Part shown: positions 1-6,136 of the stretch, one piece after another
Position numbering within the stretch: the stretch's first letter is position 1
Layout of the letters: every line of letters starts with the position of its first letter
Program-made: the position numbers and the translations under genes
Notes under the pieces: model-generated
Databases searched by the model: none
What the model saw: only the letters and a program-made list of their open reading frames with translations
What the model was told of the DNA's origin: nothing
DNA from: CAYQTL01 sp964420405
Lineage (GTDB): Bacteria; Acidobacteriota; Thermoanaerobaculia; Thermoanaerobaculales; Sulfomarinibacteraceae
DNA length: 6,345 nt
Assembly: GCA_964420405.1 (NCBI GenBank)
Contig: CAYQTL010000134.1
Location: 1-6,345 of the forward strand
Reading direction: 5' to 3'

Positions 1-10
1 AGCGACCGGA

Positions 11-26
11 GCGCCCGGGAGGGCGC
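11..26. repeat. Small GC hairpin with GNRA-type loop
   Basis: GCGCCC (11-16) and GGGCGC (21-26) are perfectly complementary around the four-base loop GGGA, which fits the stable GNRA class on the plus strand. No T-run follows on either side, so it is not a textbook intrinsic terminator. It could be an intergenic repeat element or the end of a transcript lying outside the window. Confidence 0.4.
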
Positions 27-267
27 GGAGGGAGTCGAAGGACCCCCTCGGACCCGTGACGGCGTCGCCAGGCGGATGGTCCTTCGGGTGCAGACCCTCG
101 AGTGCTGTGCAGAAACCCCCCTTCCCTGCGCTCTTTTTGCGCCTTCGCGTTGAACGAGCCCACCGCAGCCGGGCGCGACGGCATACCGACCCTGGCGCCA
201 CACTCCGCTCCCGACCGACCTCGTGGTGTCGTGGTGGGTCAACGGGTCGCTCGGGTCGATCGCCGCC

Positions 268-298
268 ATCGGGATCGGACCGGGAGTCGGATCCCGGG
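268..298. repeat. Degenerate GGGATC-type units after the DUF3047 gene
   Basis: The plus strand reads ATCGGGATCGGA at 268-279, followed by GGGAG, GGATCCCGGG and similar variants to 298. The same GGGATC word makes up the clean arrays around mgtE. Here there are only about two good units, so this may be a decayed array or chance in GC-rich DNA. It lies about 12 bases beyond the DUF3047 stop codon, comparable to the gene-end position of the arrays near 4480 and 4700. Confidence 0.3.
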
Positions 299-309
299 TC
301 CCGCTCGGC

Positions 310-1062
310 TCACTCGAGCACGAGATCGCCGTACCAGGCGGTCGCTTCGGTATGGGTGTCGTCGGTGTCGGTCATGACGGCGACGTGGGAGACGGGCGGC
401 GGCTCGAAGCCGAACCAGTCGCGGAAGTCGGCGCGCACGTCGTGGACCTCGTCGACCCATCGGCCGGCGGGGTCGGCGGCGTTGCGCGCGACGACGGTGA
501 TCGCACGCTCCAGGTGGGGGCTCGCGAACCGGGAGCCCACCTCCTCGCGGTCGGCCCAGGTGTAGACCATGGCGGCGTACGGCGGCATCTCGCCGAAGTG
601 CATCGCCGCCAGCCGGTAGCGGAGCCGTTGCCAGCCGCCCACCAGCCCCGGGCGGTAGGCGAAGCCGACGTAGACGCGTGCTGCGGCGTCGTCGCGACGC
701 GTGCTCGTGAGGTCGCCGCCGACGAGGGTGCGCTCGATTTTCCAGCGCCAGCGCAGCGTCGTCGCTCCGGCGAGGGAGTCGTCCACCGGGGACCACAGCA
801 GGGCCGCCGCGTTCCGGCTGCGGGCGGCGAGGACGGTCCGCTCGGAGTCGCAGGCCTCGAGGCGGTACAGCGTCTGCCGGTCGACCGACGGGAAGTCGAA
901 GAGCGACCAGCCCGACGGCAGCGCGCCGGAGGCCGGCGCGGCGGAGAACGGGACCGGCCGGACGGGCTCGTCCTGCGCGCCGCGGGCGAGCGTCGCGAGC
1001 ACCGCGGCGGCCGCGACTCCGGCAGCGAACGAGAAGCGGACCAGGAGCAGGCGTCGGTCCAT
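310..1062 (-). CDS. Exported DUF3047 family protein
   Basis: A 250-residue protein of unknown biochemical role. It starts with a signal-peptide-like segment: MDRR, then a hydrophobic stretch at about residues 6-27 ending LARGAQDE, so it is probably exported, with cleavage near residue 30. The body carries features I associate with DUF3047: RWRWK (104-108), DDAAARVYVGF (124-134), YTWAD (167-171), VARN (191-194) with GRWVDEVHDVR (200-210), FGFEPP (217-222), and the C-terminal MTDTDDT (230-236) with WYGDLVL (243-249). Length is about what I expect for the family. The ATG at 1060-1062 is chosen because it begins the signal peptide; in-frame starts further upstream add a low-complexity Pro/Arg/Thr stretch and run into the divergent kinase gene. 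No good Shine-Dalgarno sequence precedes it, and a TACCAT hexamer ends 7 bases before the ATG, so the mRNA may be leaderless. Family assignment is from memory of motifs. Confidence 0.88.
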   Translation of the reverse strand: MDRRLLLVRFSFAAGVAAAAVLATLARGAQDEPVRPVPFSAAPASGALPSGWSLFDFPSVDRQTLYRLEACDSERTVLAARSRNAAALLWSPVDDSLAGATTLRWRWKIERTLVGGDLTSTRRDDAAARVYVGFAYRPGLVGGWQRLRYRLAAMHFGEMPPYAAMVYTWADREEVGSRFASPHLERAITVVARNAADPAGRWVDEVHDVRADFRDWFGFEPPPVSHVAVMTDTDDTHTEATAWYGDLVLE

Positions 1063-1069
1063 CGAGGTG

Positions 1070-1075
1070 ATGGTA
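1070..1075 (-). promoter_or_regulatory. Possible -10 element for a leaderless DUF3047 mRNA
   Basis: On the minus strand TACCAT occupies 1075-1070 and is followed by CACCTCG and the ATG. A start point 7-8 bases after the hexamer would fall on or next to the start codon, giving a leaderless transcript and explaining the missing Shine-Dalgarno sequence. No convincing -35 box is visible. Confidence 0.3.
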
Positions 1076-1130
1076 CCCGGGACTGGGGTGACATCGACCA
1101 GGAGCGCCGGAGAGGGTGGGTCCGGACGGG

Positions 1131-1139
1131 TGGTACGAT
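1131..1139 (+). promoter_or_regulatory. Extended -10 promoter candidate for the kinase operon
   Basis: TGGTACGAT fits the extended -10 pattern TGn-TAnnnT, with hexamer TACGAT at 1134-1139. The expected start point is near 1145-1147, giving a leader of about 27 bases that contains the AGGAG at 1162-1166 before the GTG at 1173. A GTG also sits at 1146, so a leaderless start there is an alternative. No TTGACA-like -35 is seen at normal spacing, which extended -10 promoters can tolerate. Confidence 0.4.
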
Positions 1140-1161
1140 CGGCGCGTGGTGTCCGGAGGGC

Positions 1162-1166
1162 AGGAG
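1162..1166 (+). promoter_or_regulatory. Ribosome binding site deciding the kinase start
   Basis: AGGAG is followed by a 6-base spacer and GTG at 1173. None of the upstream in-frame GTG codons (1116, 1146, 1149) has a comparable site, so 1173 is preferred; 1176 is the next possibility. Confidence 0.55.
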
Positions 1167-1172
1167 ACGAAG

Positions 1173-2786
1173 GTGGTGCGGCCGCCGGTGCGCCGCCGGT
1201 TGCAGCAGCGGGTCGCACGGTACATCGCGTTCGCGGTGGTCGTCAGCCTGCTCGCCAGCGCGGTCGTGCTGCTGGTGGTGCGGCAAGGCTCGATGCGCAG
1301 CTCGATGGAGGCGTCGGCGCGGACCTACGCGTCACTCGTGGCGCTGCCGGTGGTGGAGGCCGCGAGCGTGTTCCGGAGCACCGGCCTGCACATGCTGCGC
1401 GACCGTGTGCGCCGCTGGCGCGAGCTCAACCCCGACGTGATCCGGCTGGAGGTGGTCCACGTGGACGGCCACGTGGTGATGGAGGCCGAGGGTGGAGAGG
1501 TCGTCACCGCGCCGGACCTCCCGGCGGCCCGGGTGGTCGACGACCCCGAGCTGCTGGCGGCGGTCCGCGACCTCGAGCCGTCGGCACAGCGGGTCCGCGA
1601 GGGACGGCGGCGCTGGTACCGGGTGGTCGCGCCGGCGGTGGAGGAGTGGGGCCGCCACACCTACTCGCTGGTCGCCACCTTCAGCTACCGCAATCTCGAC
1701 AGCCAGCTCGTCAAGTCGCTGTGGCTGCTGGTGCTCTCCCTCGCGGTCGGGCTGGTGCTCGCCGAACGCGTGTCGCGGATGCTCGCCGGCAGCATCACCC
1801 GGGGGGTGGACCGCCTGCAGGACGGCGTGCGGCGCTTCCGGGAGGGCAACCTCCACGAGCGGGTCGAGGTGCGCTCCGGTGACGAGATCCAGGAGCTGGC
1901 CGAGACGTTCAACGCCATGGCCGCGGAGCTCGGCGACACCATCGACCGGCTGCGGGAGGCGAACCGGGAGCTCGAGACTCTCGACCAGGCCAAGGCGGAC
2001 CTCGTGGCGAACGTCTCCCACGAGCTCAAGACCCCGCTGACCGCCCTTCGGGGCTACCTCGAGCTGCTCGCCGAAGGCGGTCTCGGGGGGCTCGGCGAGG
2101 AGGCGAGTCGCGCGGTCGAGGTATGCCGCCGCAACGTCGACCGGCTCAGCCTGCGGATCGAGGAGCTCGTGATGCTCTCCCAGCTCGAGAAGCGGTCCGG
2201 CGTCGAGCTCGCGACCGAGCCGGTGGAGGTCCGCTCGTTGCTGGAGGGGGTCGTCGAGACGCTCGAGCCGCGGCTGACGGGCAAGGAGCAGCGCTGCACG
2301 CTGAACCTGGCCACCGACGTGGGCGTGCTCGACGGGGTTCCCGAGCAGCTCGAGCGGGTGTTCCTCAACCTGCTCGACAACGCCGCCAAGTTCACACCCC
2401 GCGGCGGCGACATCCGGATCGCCGCCGAGCCTCTCGAGCGGAATCGGGCGGACGGCGTGCTGGTGCGGGTCGCCGACACCGGGGTCGGCATCCCCGCCAG
2501 CGAGCGGCTCCGGATCTTCGACCGGTTCCACCAGGTCGACCCGAGCGCCCGACGGCGGTACGGCGGCATGGGGCTCGGGCTGTCGCTGGTGCGGAGCATC
2601 GTCGAGGCGCACCGCGGCGCGGTGTGGGTGGAAAGCTCGGAGGGCCGCGGCTCCACGTTCTTCGTGTGGCTGCCGCGCCACCCCGGCGAGGACTCGAGCG
2701 GCTATCGGTTGGTCCTGCGGCGGGGCGGCTCTGGTACACTCCGCGCCGTCCGTCGCACGGCCGAAGGGAGGCGCGCGAGCCCGTGA
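1173..2786 (+). CDS. Membrane sensor histidine kinase (HAMP-HisKA-HATPase)
   Basis: About 537 residues: the sensor half of a two-component system. TM1 is at about residues 14-36 and TM2 at about 179-197, enclosing a periplasmic domain of roughly 140 residues. That domain has the helix-then-strand look of a Cache/PAS-like sensor, but I cannot name its ligand. A HAMP domain follows (about 199-253), then a short coiled coil and HisKA with SHELKTPL, the phosphoacceptor being H283. The ATP-binding domain is complete: N box NLLDNAAKF (N399, N403), G1 DTGVGIP (D435, G437, G439), F box IFDRF (F449, F452) and G2 GGMGLGL (G464-G469). An active kinase is expected. After the usual end of the fold at VWLP (499-501) there is an Arg-rich tail of 36 residues whose codons overlap a candidate promoter. 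The stop overlaps the receiver's GTG by 4 bases (GTGA), indicating coupling. Starts at 1146 or 1116 remain possible. Confidence 0.93.
   Translation: MVRPPVRRRLQQRVARYIAFAVVVSLLASAVVLLVVRQGSMRSSMEASARTYASLVALPVVEAASVFRSTGLHMLRDRVRRWRELNPDVIRLEVVHVDGHVVMEAEGGEVVTAPDLPAARVVDDPELLAAVRDLEPSAQRVREGRRRWYRVVAPAVEEWGRHTYSLVATFSYRNLDSQLVKSLWLLVLSLAVGLVLAERVSRMLAGSITRGVDRLQDGVRRFREGNLHERVEVRSGDEIQELAETFNAMAAELGDTIDRLREANRELETLDQAKADLVANVSHELKTPLTALRGYLELLAEGGLGGLGEEASRAVEVCRRNVDRLSLRIEELVMLSQLEKRSGVELATEPVEVRSLLEGVVETLEPRLTGKEQRCTLNLATDVGVLDGVPEQLERVFLNLLDNAAKFTPRGGDIRIAAEPLERNRADGVLVRVADTGVGIPASERLRIFDRFHQVDPSARRRYGGMGLGLSLVRSIVEAHRGAVWVESSEGRGSTFFVWLPRHPGEDSSGYRLVLRRGGSGTLRAVRRTAEGRRASP
2732..2740 (+). 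promoter_or_regulatory. Internal extended -10 inside the kinase 3' end
   Basis: TGGTACACT matches TGn-TAnnnT (hexamer TACACT at 2735-2740) and shares TGGTAC with the element before the kinase. A start near 2747 would give a leader of about 36 bases containing AAGGGAGG before the receiver's GTG. A weak TTGGTC lies at 2709-2714, but its 20-base spacing is too long to count. If active, it would express the receiver and EAL genes without the kinase. Confidence 0.35.
2764..2771 (+). promoter_or_regulatory. Ribosome binding site of the receiver gene
   Basis: AAGGGAGG is a strong purine-rich site, 11 bases before GTG 2783. It lies within the last codons of the kinase gene and supports GTG 2783 over the next in-frame GTG at 2792. 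Confidence 0.55.
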
Positions 2787-3172
2787 GCCGAGTGTTCGTC
2801 GTCGACGACGAGCCCGACGTTGTGGAGCTGCTGCGGACCATCCTGCGCAGCCACGGCTTCGAGGTGGAGGTGGACACGGACGGCCGCTCCGCCCTGACGC
2901 GGATCCTCGCCGACCCCCCCGACCTGTTCATCCTCGACCTGATGATGCCCGACCTGGACGGGTTCGAGCTGCTCAAGCTGCTGCGCCTCGACCCCCGCGG
3001 CGCCCGCATCCCGGTGCTGATCCTGTCCGCCCGGAGCGGTCACCAGGAGCAGCTCGAGAGCCTCCAGCTCGGCGCCAACGCATACGTCTGCAAGCCGTTC
3101 TCCCCCCGCGAGCTGCTCGCGCAGGTGCGGGAGCTGCTGCCGCCGGACGGGGGTGCCGCCGATCGTGGCTGA
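2783..3172 (+). CDS. Single-domain response regulator (CheY-like receiver)
   Basis: A 129-residue protein that is only a receiver domain, cytoplasmic, and the likely phosphotransfer partner of the kinase just upstream. The acidic pocket is VVDDE (D8, D9), the phosphoacceptor is D52 in ILDLMMPDLDG, the switch serine is S82 in ILSARS, and the conserved lysine is K104 in CKPFSP. The chain ends about 20 residues after that lysine, with no DNA-binding or enzymatic output domain. It must therefore act through another protein, or serve as a phosphate intermediate or sink. The GTG overlaps the kinase stop by 4 bases, and the gene's own 3' end overlaps the EAL gene, which makes the EAL protein the obvious candidate partner; that partnership is inference. 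All catalytic positions are present, so it should be phosphorylatable. Confidence 0.93.
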   Translation: MSRVFVVDDEPDVVELLRTILRSHGFEVEVDTDGRSALTRILADPPDLFILDLMMPDLDGFELLKLLRLDPRGARIPVLILSARSGHQEQLESLQLGANAYVCKPFSPRELLAQVRELLPPDGGAADRG

Positions 3173-4430
3173 TCGCCAGCGCTCACCCGACCTCGTCACC
3201 CTGCAGACCCGCGTGCTGCAGCTGCGGGCGTGCCTGTACGATCCCGAGACGGAGCTGCCGACGCTGCCGGCGGTGCTCGACCAGACCCGCCGCATGCTGG
3301 ACGAACGGGGCTCGCTGCAGATGCTGTACATCCGGATCGAGCAGGAGCAGCTGCTCGAGCGGGTGGTCGGCTGGGAGCAGTACGACGGGCTGCTGCGGGC
3401 GCTGGCCAACCAGCTCCGAGAGATCCTCGCGCGTCACGGCGGCGCCAGCTGGCTGCTGTGCCACGAGCATGTCCGGGGGGACTCGTTCCTGGTGTTCCTC
3501 GCCGACTCCATCGCCACCGACCGGGTGATGCGGGCCGCCGCCGACGGCCTCGCGGTGGTGAACGCGGACTCCGGCGAGCCCGATCCGCTGCCCCTGCGGG
3601 TCGGTCGTGGGGTGGTGCGACGGCAGGCCGCGCTGCGCACCGAGCGCTGCATCTACGCCGGCCTGGTGGAGGCGCGACGGGACTTCGCCCGCCAGGGAAG
3701 GGTCCTGGACCAGGCGCGCGAGCGGGACCTGCGCACGATCCTCGGCACCCAGGAGGTGGCGACCCTGTTCCAGCCGATCGTGCGCCTGCCCGGCCGCGAG
3801 GCGGTCGGGTACGAGGCCCTGTCACGGGGGCCGCGGGGCAGCTACCTCGAGCCGGCCGAGAAGCTGTTCGGCTTCGCCGAGCGCTCGGGCCTGCTCGGCG
3901 AGCTGGAGCTGCTGTGCGTCGACCGCGCGCTGGTGGCGGCGGCGCGTCTGCCGGCGCACGCCACCCTCTTCCTGAACCTGTCGATCCTCGGTCTCGGCCA
4001 CCTGGAGAGCGCCAGCGGCGGGCTCGCGACGCTGGTCTCGCGGCGGGGGTGGCACCCCGAGCGCTGCGTCCTCGAGATCACCGAGCGGACCTACGCCGAC
4101 GACCCCAACCGGCTGCGGGAGATGGTGGAGCTGTTGCGCAGGCGCGGGTTCCGGGTGGCGATCGACGACATGGGGACCGGCTACAGCTCCATGAACGTCC
4201 TCGCCGACCTGAAGCCGGACTACATCAAGCTCGACCACATGCTGGTGCGGGACCTCGCGAGCGAGCCCATCAAGCAGAACCTCGTCACCGCGCTGGTGGG
4301 GTTCGCCACCACGAGCCGCTCGTTGGTGATCGCCGAGGGCGTCGAGCGCCCGGAGGAGGCCGAGGTCCTGCAGCGACTCGGCGTCGAGCTGATGCAGGGG
4401 TTCTACTTCGGCTTCCCCGAGCCGCGGTAA
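3165..4430 (+). CDS. Degenerate GGDEF-EAL protein, likely c-di-GMP phosphodiesterase
   Basis: About 421 residues with no signal peptide or membrane segment. Residues 20-165 look like a decayed GGDEF domain: DPETELPTL resembles the usual D-x-LTGLPN start, and RGDSF (104-108) stands where GGDEF would be, so cyclase activity is unlikely. A charged helical linker leads to an EAL domain at about 185-421. The residues needed for c-di-GMP hydrolysis are present: E217 in YEALSR, N271 in FLNLS, E304 in LEITE, D334-D335 in IDDMGTGYSS, K355 in IKLD, E391 in AEGVE and Q411 in MQGFYFG. An active cytoplasmic phosphodiesterase is therefore likely, with the degenerate domain as a regulatory or docking module. 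GTG 3165 overlaps the receiver by 8 bases (GTGGCTGA); GTG 3153, adding 4 residues, is an alternative. Neither has a strong ribosome site, so translation probably depends on coupling to the receiver. Confidence 0.92.
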   Translation: MADRQRSPDLVTLQTRVLQLRACLYDPETELPTLPAVLDQTRRMLDERGSLQMLYIRIEQEQLLERVVGWEQYDGLLRALANQLREILARHGGASWLLCHEHVRGDSFLVFLADSIATDRVMRAAADGLAVVNADSGEPDPLPLRVGRGVVRRQAALRTERCIYAGLVEARRDFARQGRVLDQARERDLRTILGTQEVATLFQPIVRLPGREAVGYEALSRGPRGSYLEPAEKLFGFAERSGLLGELELLCVDRALVAAARLPAHATLFLNLSILGLGHLESASGGLATLVSRRGWHPERCVLEITERTYADDPNRLREMVELLRRRGFRVAIDDMGTGYSSMNVLADLKPDYIKLDHMLVRDLASEPIKQNLVTALVGFATTSRSLVIAEGVERPEEAEVLQRLGVELMQGFYFGFPEPR

Positions 4431-4480
4431 AGGTCCCGGAGCGACATCGGCCGGAGCCCCGCGTCCGAAGTTGCTCTGAT

Positions 4481-4510
4481 TCCGATCCCGATCCCGATCC
4501 CGTTCCCGAT
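4481..4510 (+). repeat. CCCGAT hexamer array 1 (5 units)
   Basis: Units in order are TCCGAT, CCCGAT, CCCGAT, CCCGTT, CCCGAT. The array lies 50 bases after the EAL gene's stop. The opposite strand has four GGG runs separated by 3-base loops, a canonical G-quadruplex motif, placed on the template strand of the EAL transcript. The penultimate GTT variant recurs in the other arrays. Confidence 0.9.
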
Positions 4511-4691
4511 GGACACGTCCGCTACGCCCGCGGGGCTTCACACGGAGATCGTCGGGGACGGCTCCCGGAAGCGGCCGGGGGACGACCGGAGCCGGAGCCG
4601 CTCCCCGATTCCGGCGTCCCCGCTCGAGCTGCAGCGTGCGGTGCGAACCACGGCATCGGGATCGGGATCGGGAACGGGATCGGGATCGGGA
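4486..4691. repeat. Long inverted repeat between the convergent genes
   Basis: Bases 4486-4510 are the perfect reverse complement of 4667-4691 (25 bp); beyond one mismatch, pairing continues to 4482/4695. The loop of about 156 bases contains further dyads: CGGGGACG (4553-4560) with CGTCCCCG (4615-4622), and GGCTCC with GGAGCC inside that. A separate dyad, AGCCCCGCG (4455-4463) with CGCGGGGCT (4529-4537), brackets array 1. Each convergent transcript would read a C-rich arm and then a G-rich arm, so either could fold into a long hairpin. No T-run is present, so it would be an atypical bidirectional terminator or barrier. The structure is seen directly; the role is inference. Confidence 0.55.
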
Positions 4692-4696
4692 ACGGA
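4655..4696 (-). repeat. CCCGAT hexamer array 2 (7 units, inverted)
   Basis: Read on the minus strand the units are TCCGTT, CCCGAT, CCCGAT, CCCGTT and three CCCGAT. On the plus strand this gives six GGG runs with ATC or AAC loops. Two further units lie at 4702-4713, ending 3 bases before the mgtE stop codon. Orientation is opposite to arrays 1 and 3. Confidence 0.9.
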
Positions 4697-4716
4697 CGGC
4701 GGTCGGGATCGGGAGC

Positions 4717-6072
4717 TCAGCTCAGACCGAGGAGGACGGCGGTCGCGACGGAGAAGTAGACGGCGAGGGCGAGGGAGTCGTTGATGGTGGAGACCAGCGG
4801 GCCCGAGGCGACGGCGGGGTCGATGCCGACCAGGTCGAGCACCAGCGGCATGGCGGCGCCGAGCAGGCTCGCGGCCGACATGCCCACCGCCATGGCGAGG
4901 CCGAGGGCGAGGCCGATCGCCGGGTCGTTGCGGAACACCCACGCGAGACCGGTCGCCACCGCGCCGCACACCAGGCCCATCACGAAGGCGACGGCGATCT
5001 CGCGCAGCACGTGGCGGGGGAACCGGTTGCGCGGCAGGGTGTCGAGGGCCAGCCGCCGGACGGTGGTGGTGGCCGACTGCAGCGACGTGTTGCCGGCCAT
5101 CGCCATGATCGCGGCGGTGAACACGGAGATCTGCTGGTAGGAGTCGACGGTCTTGGAGGCGTAGGCGAGGACCGCGGTCGACAGCTGCGTGCCGGCGAGA
5201 CAGATCAGCAGCCAGGGCAACCGGTATCGGGCGACGTGGAGCAGCGACTCGGACTCCTCCTCCTCGGCCGACGAGCCGGCCATCTTGTAGATGTCCTCGG
5301 TCGCCTCCTCGGCGATGACGTCGAGGACGTCGTCGACCGTGACCGCGCCCATCAGCCGGCCGCGCTCGTCGACCACCGGGATCGCCATGAAGTCGTACTT
5401 GTCGACCAGGTCCGCCACCTCCTCCTGGTCGGTGTCGGTGCGGACCGAGATCACGTCGGTGGACATGATCTCGCCGAGGATGGCTGAGGGGTGGGCCGTC
5501 ACCAGCCGGCGCAGGCGGACGAAGCCCGCGAGGATGCCGTGGTCGTCCACCACGTACAGCGAGGCCGTGATGGTGTCCTTGTCGGCGGCTCGCAGGTACT
5601 GGATCGCGTCGTCGACGGTGGCAGACGCCGGCAGTGCCACCACATCCGGGTTCATGATGCCGCCGGCGGTGTCGTCGGGATACTCGAGGAGGATCCGCAG
5701 CATCTCCTCGTCGGGGTCGGCAATGTGGTGGAGGACCCTCTCGGAGTCCTCGAGCTCGAGCTCGCCGATCAGGTCGGCCGCCTCGTCGGCGGGCATCGCC
5801 TCGGCGATGCGGGCCAGGCGGATCGGGTCGAGCTCCTCCACCAGCTCGGCGCGGATCGCCGCGGTGGTGTCGGCCAGGACGGTGCCGGCGGACTCGTGGT
5901 CGAGGGCCTCGAGGATCCGCTGGCGCTGCTCCAGCGTCAGCAGGTCCAGCAGCTCGGCGATGTCCTCGGGCCGCACGAGGCGCAGGAAGATCTCCAGCGC
6001 CTCCTCCTGGCCCTCGGCCAGCAGCGCCTGCAGCTCGTCGACCAGCTCGCGGGTTGCGTTGACCTCGTTCAC
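4717..6072 (-). CDS. mgtE: MgtE-type magnesium channel/transporter
   Basis: A 451-residue inner-membrane Mg2+ channel, the normal length for MgtE. Order: cytoplasmic helical MgtE_N domain (about 15-130), CBS 1 (138-195), CBS 2 (200-258), connecting helix rich in Glu (about 259-280), and five membrane helices (about 285-450). In the family, the acidic N and CBS domains bind Mg2+ and close the pore when internal Mg2+ is sufficient; the many Asp/Glu here fit that. The pore segment reads MAGNTSLQS (325-333), a variant of the common GGN-x-G-x-Q motif, and the C-terminal GIDPAVASGP with TIND (D432) matches the pore-lining region. GTG 6072 is chosen because GGGAG precedes it by 4 bases. Co2+ or other divalent ions may also pass. 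The gene converges on the EAL gene and is separated from it by inverted hexamer arrays; no functional link to the signalling operon is evident. Confidence 0.95.
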   Translation of the reverse strand: MNEVNATRELVDELQALLAEGQEEALEIFLRLVRPEDIAELLDLLTLEQRQRILEALDHESAGTVLADTTAAIRAELVEELDPIRLARIAEAMPADEAADLIGELELEDSERVLHHIADPDEEMLRILLEYPDDTAGGIMNPDVVALPASATVDDAIQYLRAADKDTITASLYVVDDHGILAGFVRLRRLVTAHPSAILGEIMSTDVISVRTDTDQEEVADLVDKYDFMAIPVVDERGRLMGAVTVDDVLDVIAEEATEDIYKMAGSSAEEEESESLLHVARYRLPWLLICLAGTQLSTAVLAYASKTVDSYQQISVFTAAIMAMAGNTSLQSATTTVRRLALDTLPRNRFPRHVLREIAVAFVMGLVCGAVATGLAWVFRNDPAIGLALGLAMAVGMSAASLLGAAMPLVLDLVGIDPAVASGPLVSTINDSLALAVYFSVATAVLLGLS

Positions 6073-6076
6073 TCGA

Positions 6077-6081
6077 CTCCC
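6077..6081 (-). promoter_or_regulatory. Ribosome binding site of mgtE
   Basis: The minus strand reads GGGAG, four bases, then GTG at 6072. This short but acceptable spacing supports the GTG start. Confidence 0.5.
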
Positions 6082-6089
6082 GGCCGGCG

Positions 6090-6095
6090 ATCATA
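6090..6095 (-). promoter_or_regulatory. Candidate -10 element of mgtE
   Basis: TATGAT on the minus strand (6095-6090) is close to the TATAAT consensus and stands out in GC-rich DNA. Initiation about 7 bases on, near 6083, would give a leader of only about 11 bases holding the GGGAG. The hexamer 17 bases upstream is GGACGG, a poor -35, so an activator or an alternative sigma factor may be needed. The leader looks too short for a Mg2+ riboswitch. Confidence 0.4.
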
Positions 6096-6107
6096 GCCGA
6101 GTCGGCT
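6095..6107. promoter_or_regulatory. 13-bp palindrome abutting the mgtE -10
   Basis: AGCCGA-G-TCGGCT is a perfect dyad with a one-base centre, placed where the spacer between -35 and -10 would be and touching the first base of the -10. This is a typical place for a repressor, or a MerR-type activator, to bind. No specific regulator family is recognised. Confidence 0.35.
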
Positions 6108-6136
6108 CGATTCCGTCCGCAGGGGCGGTGCACCGT

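Larger units (their letters stand above)
1..309. other. Non-coding left end, no convincing gene
   Basis: No frame on either strand here has recognisable protein character. The open frames are arginine-, serine- and proline-rich by-products of high GC. The stretch holds a small GC hairpin (11-26), a short T-run within CTCTTTTTGC near 131-140, and a few degenerate GGGATC-like units just beyond the stop codon of the minus-strand gene (268-298). The first 59 bases are open in one plus frame up to a TGA at 57-59, but that 18-residue tail matches nothing I recognise. No tRNA or rRNA signature was seen. Confidence 0.6.

Noticed and set aside
3..59. Possible 3' end of a gene entering from the left
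   Set aside because: The 18-residue tail is Arg/Gly/Pro-rich, and it overlaps a GC hairpin, so it looks intergenic.
223..1440. Long plus-strand open frames opposite the DUF3047 gene
   Set aside because: They are low-complexity Arg/Gly/Ala-rich sequences antisense to a recognised family and run into the kinase gene in another frame.
1332..2681. Long minus-strand open frame antisense to the kinase
   Set aside because: Its composition is a mirror of the kinase codons (repeated Leu, Glu, His, Arg) without a recognisable fold; the sense-strand kinase has every expected motif.
4479..4713. CRISPR array or tandem GATC methylation cluster
   Set aside because: There are no spacers, only contiguous 6-base units, so it is not CRISPR. 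Every CCCGATCCC junction creates a GATC, but that follows from the repeat word and nothing in the window shows a Dam-type system.
6073..6136. Mg2+ riboswitch (M-box or ykkC-like leader) before mgtE
   Set aside because: The interval between the candidate promoter and the start codon is about 11 bases, and no long conserved leader structure is recognisable upstream.
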